Source: an uncultured Clostridia bacterium (GTDB taxonomy: Bacteria > Bacillota > Clostridia > Christensenellales > Borkfalkiaceae). Taken from it: a stretch of 7,595 nt of DNA. The position numbers and the translations under genes were made by a program. How positions within the stretch are numbered: the first letter of the stretch is position 1; every line of letters starts with the position of its first letter. Positions 1 through 5,638 of this stretch are shown here, piece by piece. The stretch covers positions 1-7,595 of the forward strand of contig CAKQEE010000051.1 in the NCBI GenBank assembly GCA_934230055.1, read 5' to 3'. Below the pieces are notes generated by a model. The model saw only the letters and a list, made by a program, of their open reading frames with translations, made no database searches and was not told the DNA's origin.

Positions 1-2
1 CC

Positions 3-59
3 GCAAAGGGGAACGATTTACGAACGAATCTTAAAGCGGCGCGCGTTGCGTACGCTTAA
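3..59 (+). CDS. 3' end of an upstream gene (partial, unidentified)
   Basis: The frame starting at base 3 reads AKGNDLRTNLKAARVAYA and ends at a TAA at 57-59. The codons used (GCG, CTT, AAA, CGC) match those of the other genes here, and an intrinsic terminator begins about 15 nt after the stop, as expected for a gene end. Eighteen residues are too few to assign a family; the tail looks like the end of a helix. An alternative is the next frame to the left, which stops at 32-34. I prefer this frame because of composition and spacing to the terminator, but the choice is not certain. Confidence 0.4.
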   Translation, partial: AKGNDLRTNLKAARVAYA

Positions 60-74
60 AAGTGTTTTCAGTTT

Positions 75-104
75 TCCCCGAAGCGTGCGGCTCGGGGATT
101 TTTT
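75..104 (+). terminator. Intrinsic terminator of the upstream gene
   Basis: A perfect 7-bp inverted repeat, TCCCCGA (75-81) and TCGGGGA (92-98), encloses a 10-nt loop and is followed directly by six T (99-104). This is a standard rho-independent terminator on the plus strand. It insulates the ABC operon from upstream transcription. Its T-tract runs into the first copy of the 14-bp tandem repeat. Confidence 0.8.
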
Positions 105-156
105 ATATAATCGGGTTTATATGATATGTTTGATATAATCCGTTTTATATAATCGG
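101..156. repeat. 14-bp AT-rich tandem repeat, four copies
   Basis: Four head-to-tail 14-bp units lie at 101-114, 115-128, 129-142 and 143-156. Units 1 and 4 are identical (TTTTATATAATCGG). Unit 3 (TTTGATATAATCCG) differs at two positions, and unit 2 (GTTTATATGATATG) at about four. Each unit carries a -10-like hexamer (TATAAT, TATGAT, TATAAT, TATAAT) in the same register, so the repeats place promoter-like elements every 14 bp just upstream of the ABC operon. The sequence after 157 no longer follows the repeat. Confidence 0.8.
131..139 (+). promoter_or_regulatory. Candidate extended -10 promoter for the ABC operon
   Basis: TGATATAAT matches the extended -10 consensus TGnTATAAT. It arises from the T-to-G change that distinguishes repeat unit 3 from its neighbours. 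I see no good -35 hexamer 16-18 bp upstream, which an extended -10 can tolerate. It would start transcription near 146 and give a leader of roughly 115 nt before the ATG at 263. The TATAAT at 148-153 is a competing candidate. I recognise no riboswitch in 157-262; TPP-type conserved motifs in particular are absent. Confidence 0.4.
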
Positions 157-250
157 GCGCGAGTAATTCCTTTGTAAAAACTTTCGTTTGCATAAAAACT
201 TCCGCGCGGGTAAAACTTACTTTAATCCGAAAGAAAAAAGGAAACTATAC

Positions 251-256
251 AAGGAG
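251..256 (+). promoter_or_regulatory. Ribosome binding site fixing the start of the binding protein
   Basis: AAGGAG lies 6 nt before the ATG at 263. It decides the start: a longer reading frame opens at a TTG at 188, but that would put 25 charged residues ahead of a typical lipoprotein signal peptide and has no Shine-Dalgarno sequence. Confidence 0.88.
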
Positions 257-262
257 TACTAT

Positions 263-1264
263 ATGAAAAAATTTTTAATCATTCTATTAACCGCGATTAT
301 CGCAACAACGGCGGCGGGACTTTTCGCCTGCGCAAAAGATAAAGAAAACAAACCCTCCGAACCCGCGGTTCTTTCTTTTTATATGCCGGACGGCGCGCCC
401 GCGCTTTCGGTGGCAAAATTTTTAAAAGACGGCGAGAATTTCGGCAATGAAAATCTTACGATAGATTATAACGTGGTTTCCGCGGCGGAAATAAACAATG
501 CGATACTTAAAAATCACGCGGATTTCGTTATTATGCCCGTGAACGTCGCCACAAAGCTTTATAAAGACAACGGCGGCGAAAATTATAAGCTTGCCGCGGT
601 GGTAACTCACGGTAACTTTTATATCATGACCAGGGACGAGAGCGTGAAAACGGCAAACGACCTTATCGGCAGAGTGGTTTTCGTGCCGCAAAAGGGTAAG
701 GTACCCGATTTTACCTTTCTTGCTTCCTTAAGAAACCTCGGCATAGAATACGAAGAAAGCGACGAACCGAAAGAGGGCAAAGTGGCTATTAAATATTACG
801 GACAACCCTCCGACTTTAACGCGCTTCTGATAAAGAACGAAACCGCGATAGGTCTCGTTCCCGAACCCGCGGTAAGCGTGCTTAAAGGCAAGGGCGTTTC
901 GGCGGCTCTCGATTTGCAAAGGCTTTACGACGAAGAAACCGCAAGCTATCCGCAGGCGGTGCTTATGGTAAAGGAAAGCGTTTTAACGAAAATCCACGAT
1001 ATTATAGAAAAAATTTCCGCAAAGTTTGAGGAAAACGCCGCTTGGGCGGAAGCAAATCCCGCGGCGGCGGTAGAAGCGGTAAAGTCCGTTTATAAGCAGA
1101 CGACGCTTAACCCCGCGGCGATAACTTCCGAAACGATTAAGGGCTGCAAAATTTTTTGGAGAAGCGGCGAAGAAGCTAAAAAAGAGGTAAACGATTATAT
1201 TGCCGCGATACGCAAGATTACCGAAAGCGCGGCGAACGTCGTTTCGGACGGATTCTTTATTTAA
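263..1264 (+). CDS. ABC transporter substrate-binding lipoprotein (SsuA/TauA/NMT1-like)
   Basis: A 333-residue extracytoplasmic binding protein, anchored to the outer face of the membrane, that delivers a small solute to the permease encoded next. Residues 1-22 form a signal peptide (MKK, then a hydrophobic stretch) ending in the lipobox LFAC, with Cys23 as the predicted lipidation site; Phe at the middle lipobox position is somewhat unusual. The mature protein starts with a charged linker and then MPDGAPAL (41-48), the first strand and ligand-loop region typical of the periplasmic-binding-protein type II fold of the COG0715 group. Length fits the family. It is the first gene of a three-gene operon with an AAGGAG site 6 nt upstream. 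The neighbours confirm the transporter role; the ligand cannot be read from sequence. Sulfonate, nitrate-like anion or thiamine-precursor (HMP-type) ligands are known for relatives. Confidence 0.88.
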   Translation: MKKFLIILLTAIIATTAAGLFACAKDKENKPSEPAVLSFYMPDGAPALSVAKFLKDGENFGNENLTIDYNVVSAAEINNAILKNHADFVIMPVNVATKLYKDNGGENYKLAAVVTHGNFYIMTRDESVKTANDLIGRVVFVPQKGKVPDFTFLASLRNLGIEYEESDEPKEGKVAIKYYGQPSDFNALLIKNETAIGLVPEPAVSVLKGKGVSAALDLQRLYDEETASYPQAVLMVKESVLTKIHDIIEKISAKFEENAAWAEANPAAAVEAVKSVYKQTTLNPAAITSETIKGCKIFWRSGEEAKKEVNDYIAAIRKITESAANVVSDGFFI

Positions 1265-1267
1265 CGA

Positions 1268-2062
1268 ATGAAATCGGAATGCGCAAAAAGCAATAAAAAT
1301 ACCGTAACGGGCAAGACGGGCAGAATAAGCAAAATCGCTATAACCGCGGCTACCGTCGCGGTGCTTTTCGCCGTGTGGGAAATCGCGGCGAGAGCGGTAA
1401 ACAGCGAATATATTCTGCCGACGGTTACGCAGACCTTTTCGGCGGCGATAAAGCTTTTCGGCACGGCGGAATTTTACGCCGCACTTTCGGGAACGCTCGG
1501 AAGGACGTGCGCGGCTTTTGCAATATCTTTTGTTCTTGCCTATCTTTTAGCGTTCGCGGCGGAAAAAAGCGCGGTCGCAAAAAATATTATTTCGGTTATA
1601 ATCGCGATAATAAGGGTGCTTCCGACGGTCGCGGTAATTCTTCTCGTGCTGTTCTGGACAAACTCCGATATAGCCCCGATAATAGTTACTTCCACGGTTG
1701 TTCTCCCCGCGACGTACGGTGCGGCGACGGAAGCCCTCGACGTAGTGGATGAGGACGCGCTTATGTGCTGCAAAGCCTTCGGCGTGAGCGCGAAAGACGT
1801 GTTTTTCAAGGTGAAACTGCCGCAAATCGCACCCTCGCTTTGCCGCTCGGCGGGAAGAGGACTTTCGCTTAACTTAAAGCTTATGGTGGCGGCGGAAGTG
1901 CTTGCCGCAACCGCTAAATCGATAGGCAACATGATGAACGACGGCAACTATTATCTGGAAACCCCCAAGCTTTTCGCGCTTGTTATATCGGTAATAGTCG
2001 CGGGGCTTATAGTCGAACTTATTTTTTCGGCTTTGGCAAAGCGCGCGGAGAGGTGGAAATGA
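1268..2062 (+). CDS. ABC transporter permease (SsuC/TauC/ThiX-type)
   Basis: A 264-residue inner-membrane permease of the binding-protein-dependent family. About six hydrophobic segments are visible near residues 21-43, 80-98, 106-130, 134-152, 203-215 and 234-257. The cytoplasmic EAA-type coupling loop lies at about 162-189 (ED..L...AFGVS, conserved Gly172, ending KLPQIAPSL) and docks on the ATPase. LPT at 118-120 is also typical of this group. The start is 3 nt after the stop of the binding protein. Only a weak GGACGGA (1246-1252) sits upstream, about 15 nt from the ATG, so translational coupling to the first gene is likely. A single permease gene implies a homodimer, as in the sulfonate/taurine systems. 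Confidence 0.9.
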   Translation: MKSECAKSNKNTVTGKTGRISKIAITAATVAVLFAVWEIAARAVNSEYILPTVTQTFSAAIKLFGTAEFYAALSGTLGRTCAAFAISFVLAYLLAFAAEKSAVAKNIISVIIAIIRVLPTVAVILLVLFWTNSDIAPIIVTSTVVLPATYGAATEALDVVDEDALMCCKAFGVSAKDVFFKVKLPQIAPSLCRSAGRGLSLNLKLMVAAEVLAATAKSIGNMMNDGNYYLETPKLFALVISVIVAGLIVELIFSALAKRAERWK

Positions 2063-2760
2063 TTGTTCTTGAAAATATAACGAAAAAGTACGGCGATAAG
2101 AGCGTATTCGAGAATTTTTGTCTTTCCTTAAAAGAGGGCAAAACCACCGCGATACTCGGCGCGAGCGGTTCGGGCAAAACCACGCTGTTAAATATAATGG
2201 CGGGGCTTACCGATTATGAAGGGCGCGTTACGGGAAGAGAAGGGAAAGCGGCGTTCGTTTTTCAGCGCGACGCGCTTGTGAAAAACCTTACCGTAAAAGA
2301 AAACGTTCTGCTCGTAAATCGCTCTGCAAACGCAAAGGAGCTGCTTGCCCGCGCGGGACTTGCGGAAGCCGCCGATTTATATCCGAAACAACTTTCGGGC
2401 GGCATGGCTCGGCGCGTTTCGCTCGTGCGGGCGTTCGCGTACCCCGCGAAGCTCATTCTTTTGGACGAGCCTTTTTTCGGTCTCGACCCCGCTCTTAAAG
2501 AAATTCTGACGGCGGACTTTAAAAGCCTTGCGGAAAAGGACGGGCGCACCGCGGTTCTCGTTACGCACGAAGTGAAAGAGGCGGTAAAGCTTGCTTCCCG
2601 CGCGGTGGTTATTTCGGGCGGAAAGGTGTTTTTCGATAAGCCCGACCTTAGCGAGGCGGACGAAAATTTATTGTACCAAAAGACGGTTGCGGCGGGGCTT
2701 AACGATATGCGCGGTGCGGGAAAAGAAAGTCAGAGGCTTTCTTGCGGACTTGGCGATTAA
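2059..2760 (+). CDS. ABC transporter ATP-binding protein (SsuB/TauB-type)
   Basis: A 233-residue cytosolic ATPase that powers the importer. All nucleotide-binding motifs are present in order: Walker A GASGSGKTT (34-42), Q-loop Gln69 (FVFQRD), signature LSGGMARR (112-119; Met in place of the usual Gln is common in this subfamily), Walker B LILLDEP (132-138) with catalytic Glu137, D-loop GLD (141-143) and the H-loop His170 (LVTHE). The ATG at 2059 overlaps the permease stop as ATGA, and GGAGAGG (2047-2053) lies 5 nt before it, so it is preferred over the GTG at 2053, which overlaps that site. The protein ends shortly after the core domain with a short basic tail and no fused regulatory domain. 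Confidence 0.93.
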   Translation: MIVLENITKKYGDKSVFENFCLSLKEGKTTAILGASGSGKTTLLNIMAGLTDYEGRVTGREGKAAFVFQRDALVKNLTVKENVLLVNRSANAKELLARAGLAEAADLYPKQLSGGMARRVSLVRAFAYPAKLILLDEPFFGLDPALKEILTADFKSLAEKDGRTAVLVTHEVKEAVKLASRAVVISGGKVFFDKPDLSEADENLLYQKTVAAGLNDMRGAGKESQRLSCGLGD

Positions 2761-2786
2761 ACCGCCCGACGATTTAGCGAAAGAAT

Positions 2787-2820
2787 AAAAAGCTTTCCTT
2801 TAATTTAAGGAAGCTTTTTT
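2787..2820 (+). terminator. Terminator of the ABC operon
   Basis: The arms AAAAAGCTTTCCTT (2787-2800) and AAGGAAGCTTTTT (2807-2819) pair with one bulged T around a 6-nt loop, and the 3' arm runs into a T-tract to 2820. It lies 27 nt after the ATPase stop. The hairpin is flanked by A on the left and T on the right, so it could also act on the minus strand, but no minus-strand gene ends here. Confidence 0.85.
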
Positions 2821-2857
2821 GATTTTTAGGTTGTAATTTAATAAATTATGTGATAAC

Positions 2858-2904
2858 ATATTCTTCGGCGAATATAGAGAGCGCCGAACGTTGCGATACG
2901 CGCT
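2858..2904. promoter_or_regulatory. Leader of the hydrolase operon with two inverted repeats
   Basis: Between the terminator and the hydrolase gene are two short inverted repeats: ATATTC (2858-2863) with GAATAT (2870-2875) around 6 nt, and AGCGC (2880-2884) with GCGCT (2900-2904) around 15 nt. Weak promoter-like hexamers can be placed nearby: GTGATA (2850-2855) with TATAGA (2873-2878), spaced 17 bp, which would put the first repeat between -35 and -10 as a repressor operator would be. These matches are only 4 of 6 each, so promoter and operator are tentative. The hydrolase ribosome binding site AAGGAG (2921-2926) follows. Confidence 0.3.
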
Positions 2905-2931
2905 GAAAAAAGCTATATTAAAGGAGACGTA

Positions 2932-4884
2932 ATGAGAAGAAAAGACAGCTTTTTCGGTCTGCACTTCGATTATCACGCGAACAAGGATACGAAAGACATC
3001 GGTAAAAATTTCGATAAAAAGGTAGTCGAACGCATTGTGACGGAGGTTAAACCCGATTTTATTCAATGCGATACGAAAGGTCACCCCGGATATTCCTCTT
3101 ACAGAACGGAAATCGGCACGCCCGCGCCGCATCTTGTAAACGATATTCTGGCGGGTTGGAGAGAGGTTACGGCAAAGTACGGTGTAGCGCTTTACTCGCA
3201 CTATTCGGGAGTGTGGGATAAAAAGGCGGCGGAAGATCACCCCGAGTGGTGCGCCGTTTTTAAGGACGGCAATATAAGCGACAGAATGTCCGTTTTCGGC
3301 GACTACGCGGATAAGCTTTTAATTCCGCAGCTGAAAGAACTCGCGCTCAAATACAAAATGGACGGCGCGTGGGTAGACGGAGAGTGCTGGGGTGCGATAG
3401 TCGATTTTTCGGACAAAGCAAAAAAGGCTTTTTACGAAAAGACGGGCAAGAATGCGGATGAGCTTACGGACGAAGAGTATAAAGAATATCTCGCGTTCAA
3501 CAGGCAAGGTTTTTTCGATTACGTTAAGCATTACATAGAAGAGGTGAAAAAGGTCGCGCCCGAATTCGATATTACGAGCAACTGGTTCAACACCGTTTTC
3601 GTGCCTGACGATTTGAGATTTACCGACTATATTTCGGGCGACCTTGCCCCCGCCAACAGCGTGGACAGCGCGCGTTTCGACGGTAGAATAATGCAGTCTT
3701 TCGGCAGGAACTGGGATATTATGAGCTGGGGAATAAACTTCCCCGTGCATCACGTTAAAAGCCCCGTTCAGCTTAAACAGGAAGCGGCGGTTATAATGGC
3801 TCTCGGGGGCGGATTTCAGGTTTATAATATGCAATCTCCGCAGAACGTGGTTATGGACGAATGGGCTATACCTTACTGGGCGGATATTTCCGCTTTTTGC
3901 AGAGAGAGAAAAGAGTTTGCTCATAACGGCAAAATACTCCCGAATATCGGAGTAGTGTATTCCGCGGAAGCTTATTATCAATGTATAGACGTTCTTTTTT
4001 CCAACGTAAGCGAATACAGCAAAGAGTTTGCGGGTATGCTTCTTGCCTTATCCGACCTCGGCGAAAGCGTTTCCGTGCTTAACGAGCAGAGGCTGGATTT
4101 TTACGGCATAGAGGATTACAGAATCCTTGTGGTGACGGACGCTCTCGCGCTCGGCAAAGGCGTTAAGGAAAAGCTTTTGGATTACGCAAGGGCGGGCGGC
4201 AATCTCGTGCTTTGCGGCGCGAATACCGTAAAGCTTTTTGCAAACGATATAGGCGCGAACGTTATAAAAGAATATAAAGACCACCCCGTTATGAGAATAG
4301 AGGGGGAGGACTATAAGGTAGAGGTAAGAAGAAATTATCTGCACGCGGAGCTTTCGGGCGGAGAAAACGCGGCGTATATGTACGAGGGGCTTGTAGACGG
4401 GGACATGGCTTGCACCAATCCGCCGCCTTCCATTAACTTCGACGGGGTAAAAGCGGGGGCGTTTTCTAAAAAGGCGTTTGACAAAGGCACCGTTGCGATT
4501 ATGCCCGTAAATCTCGGCATTTTCTATAACGAAGAAAAGACCTTCGAGGCGCAGAGATTCTTTAAAAAATGTTTAGGAACGTACGGCAAGGGCATTGCTT
4601 ATACCGACCGCGGCGGCGAAGCGGAGATTTTGGCTACCGAAAAGAACGGCAAACGCTATATTCACCTGATAAACCTTACGGGCGAACACCGCAACCCCAA
4701 AACGATGTCTTTCGAGACCATTCCCGCGCTTTACGGCGTGAACGTGGAGTACCGCTCGGAAGAGAAGCCGAAAAAGGTAGTTCTTCGCCCCGAGGGAAAG
4801 GAAATACCCTTCTCGTACGAAAACGGCGTTGTGAAAATCACGTTGGATAAAGTGGATATTTATAGCATAATAGAGGTAATGTAA
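2932..4884 (+). CDS. Cytosolic glycoside hydrolase, GHL6/GH42-trimerisation type (possible GH151-like alpha-L-fucosidase)
   Basis: A 650-residue enzyme without a signal peptide, so it should act on imported glycosides. Residues about 1-335 form a predicted TIM barrel with family-like blocks: HFDYHA (11-16), PDFIQCDTKGHPGYSS (41-56), YSHYSGVWD (88-96), DGAWVDGECW (144-153) and SWGINFP (265-271). Asp149 and Glu151 in VDGEC are the best visible candidates for catalytic residues. Residues about 336-545 resemble the GATase-like trimerisation domain of GH42 beta-galactosidases (LVVTDALALG, DYARAGGNLVLCGAN). About 560-650 is a small beta-sandwich-like tail. From memory, this architecture matches the hypothetical glycosyl hydrolase 6 family and the GH151 fucosidases; a beta-galactosidase-related activity is the alternative. 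AAGGAG lies 5 nt before the ATG. The esterase gene begins 1 nt after its stop, implying a shared transcript and pathway. Confidence 0.7.
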   Translation: MRRKDSFFGLHFDYHANKDTKDIGKNFDKKVVERIVTEVKPDFIQCDTKGHPGYSSYRTEIGTPAPHLVNDILAGWREVTAKYGVALYSHYSGVWDKKAAEDHPEWCAVFKDGNISDRMSVFGDYADKLLIPQLKELALKYKMDGAWVDGECWGAIVDFSDKAKKAFYEKTGKNADELTDEEYKEYLAFNRQGFFDYVKHYIEEVKKVAPEFDITSNWFNTVFVPDDLRFTDYISGDLAPANSVDSARFDGRIMQSFGRNWDIMSWGINFPVHHVKSPVQLKQEAAVIMALGGGFQVYNMQSPQNVVMDEWAIPYWADISAFCRERKEFAHNGKILPNIGVVYSAEAYYQCIDVLFSNVSEYSKEFAGMLLALSDLGESVSVLNEQRLDFYGIEDYRILVVTDALALGKGVKEKLLDYARAGGNLVLCGANTVKLFANDIGANVIKEYKDHPVMRIEGEDYKVEVRRNYLHAELSGGENAAYMYEGLVDGDMACTNPPPSINFDGVKAGAFSKKAFDKGTVAIMPVNLGIFYNEEKTFEAQRFFKKCLGTYGKGIAYTDRGGEAEILATEKNGKRYIHLINLTGEHRNPKTMSFETIPALYGVNVEYRSEEKPKKVVLRPEGKEIPFSYENGVVKITLDKVDIYSIIEVM

Positions 4885-4885
4885 T

Positions 4886-5539
4886 ATGAATTTAGAAGGA
4901 AAAAAGGTAGTTTTTTTCGGCGACAGCATAACGGCGGGTTCCGCCGCAAGCGAGCCGAGTAAAATTTTTCATCAGGTTATAAAAAAAGACCTCGGGCTTA
5001 AAGAAGCCCTGAATTTCGGAATCGGCGGCACGAGAATAGCGGCGCAGATCGCTTTGAGCAACGAAATTTACGACCAAGATTTTAACGGGCGCGTGGCGGG
5101 CTTGCCGAAAGATGCGGAAGCGGTTTTCGTTTTCGGCGGAACGAACGACTACGGTCACGGAGACGCGCCGTTCGGAAAAGAGGGCGATAAAACGGAGGGT
5201 ACCTTCTGCGGCGCGGTTTATTCGCTTTTTAATAAACTTATCGCAAAATACGGCAAAGAAAAGATAGTGGTTATGACGCCTTTGCATAGAAGAAACGACG
5301 AAAGCCCCCTCGGCGAAGGGAAGAGAGTCGGCGGCGCACCGCTTAAAGAGTTCGCCGCGGTTATCAAGCGAGAGGCGGAAAAGCTCGGCTTAAAGCTCAT
5401 CGATTTGTTTAACGAGCCGAAGCTTAACCCGAACGACGACGAGCTTAATAAAAAATACTTTGCGGACGGGCTTCACCCCAACGACGAGGGACATACGTTA
5501 CTTGCGAAAATCATAGAAGAAAAGCTTAATAAGCTGTAA
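4886..5539 (+). CDS. SGNH/GDSL-family hydrolase (probable carbohydrate or acyl esterase)
   Basis: A 217-residue cytosolic hydrolase with all four SGNH blocks: GDSIT (12-16) with nucleophile Ser14, GIGGT (45-49) with an oxyanion Gly, GGTND (84-88) with oxyanion Asn87, and DGLHP (194-198) with Asp194 and His197 completing the triad. Length is usual for a single-domain member and there is no signal peptide. The ATG follows the glycosidase stop after 1 nt, with AGAGG at 4872-4876 inside that gene, so the two are co-transcribed and probably translationally coupled. Members of this family include acetylxylan and other sugar O-acetyl esterases, lysophospholipases and arylesterases. Pairing with a glycosidase suggests removal of acyl groups from the same sugar substrate, which is an inference. 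Confidence 0.88.
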   Translation: MNLEGKKVVFFGDSITAGSAASEPSKIFHQVIKKDLGLKEALNFGIGGTRIAAQIALSNEIYDQDFNGRVAGLPKDAEAVFVFGGTNDYGHGDAPFGKEGDKTEGTFCGAVYSLFNKLIAKYGKEKIVVMTPLHRRNDESPLGEGKRVGGAPLKEFAAVIKREAEKLGLKLIDLFNEPKLNPNDDELNKKYFADGLHPNDEGHTLLAKIIEEKLNKL

Positions 5540-5551
5540 ATTTTTTAGAAT

Positions 5552-5595
5552 AAAAAATGGTGCGGCGGCAACGAAAAAACGTTTCCCCCGCACCA
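5552..5595 (-). terminator. Long hairpin terminator for the minus-strand ATPase gene
   Basis: TGGTGCGG (5558-5565) pairs with CCGCACCA (5588-5595). The stem continues inward through GG/CC (5567-5568 with 5585-5586) and AACG/CGTT (5570-5573 with 5580-5583), with single mismatches between, capped by a loop of six A (plus strand). Read on the minus strand, the hairpin is followed by six T (5557-5552), as an intrinsic terminator requires. On the plus strand only AATTTAAAT follows, so termination of the esterase transcript here would be weaker. It sits between the two convergent genes, 43 nt beyond the ATPase stop. Confidence 0.78.
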
Positions 5596-5638
5596 ATTTA
5601 AATAGTAAATTCGTTTTTTAACGGCAGCGGAAAAGATT

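Noticed and set aside
44..55. CGTTGCGTACGC resembling CGTTGCGATACGC at 2889-2901
   Set aside because: The match is short with an indel, the first copy lies within probable coding sequence, and the flanks do not match. Chance is the simpler explanation.
188..262. N-terminal extension of the binding protein from a TTG at 188
   Set aside because: It has no ribosome binding site, would place 25 charged residues before a clear lipoprotein signal peptide, and the ATG at 263 has AAGGAG at ideal spacing.
157..262. A riboswitch in the ABC operon leader
   Set aside because: I could not find conserved motifs of TPP, SAM, cobalamin or other familiar riboswitches, nor a terminator or sequestering hairpin before the ribosome binding site.
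1540..1947. Long minus-strand open frame opposite the permease gene
   Set aside because: It lies wholly within a well-supported membrane protein gene, its composition is that of an antisense shadow, and it has no recognisable domain or ribosome binding site.
3319..3981. 220-codon minus-strand open frame opposite the hydrolase gene
   Set aside because: Long antisense frames are expected with this codon bias. The plus-strand protein has clear family blocks across the same interval and the antisense product has none.
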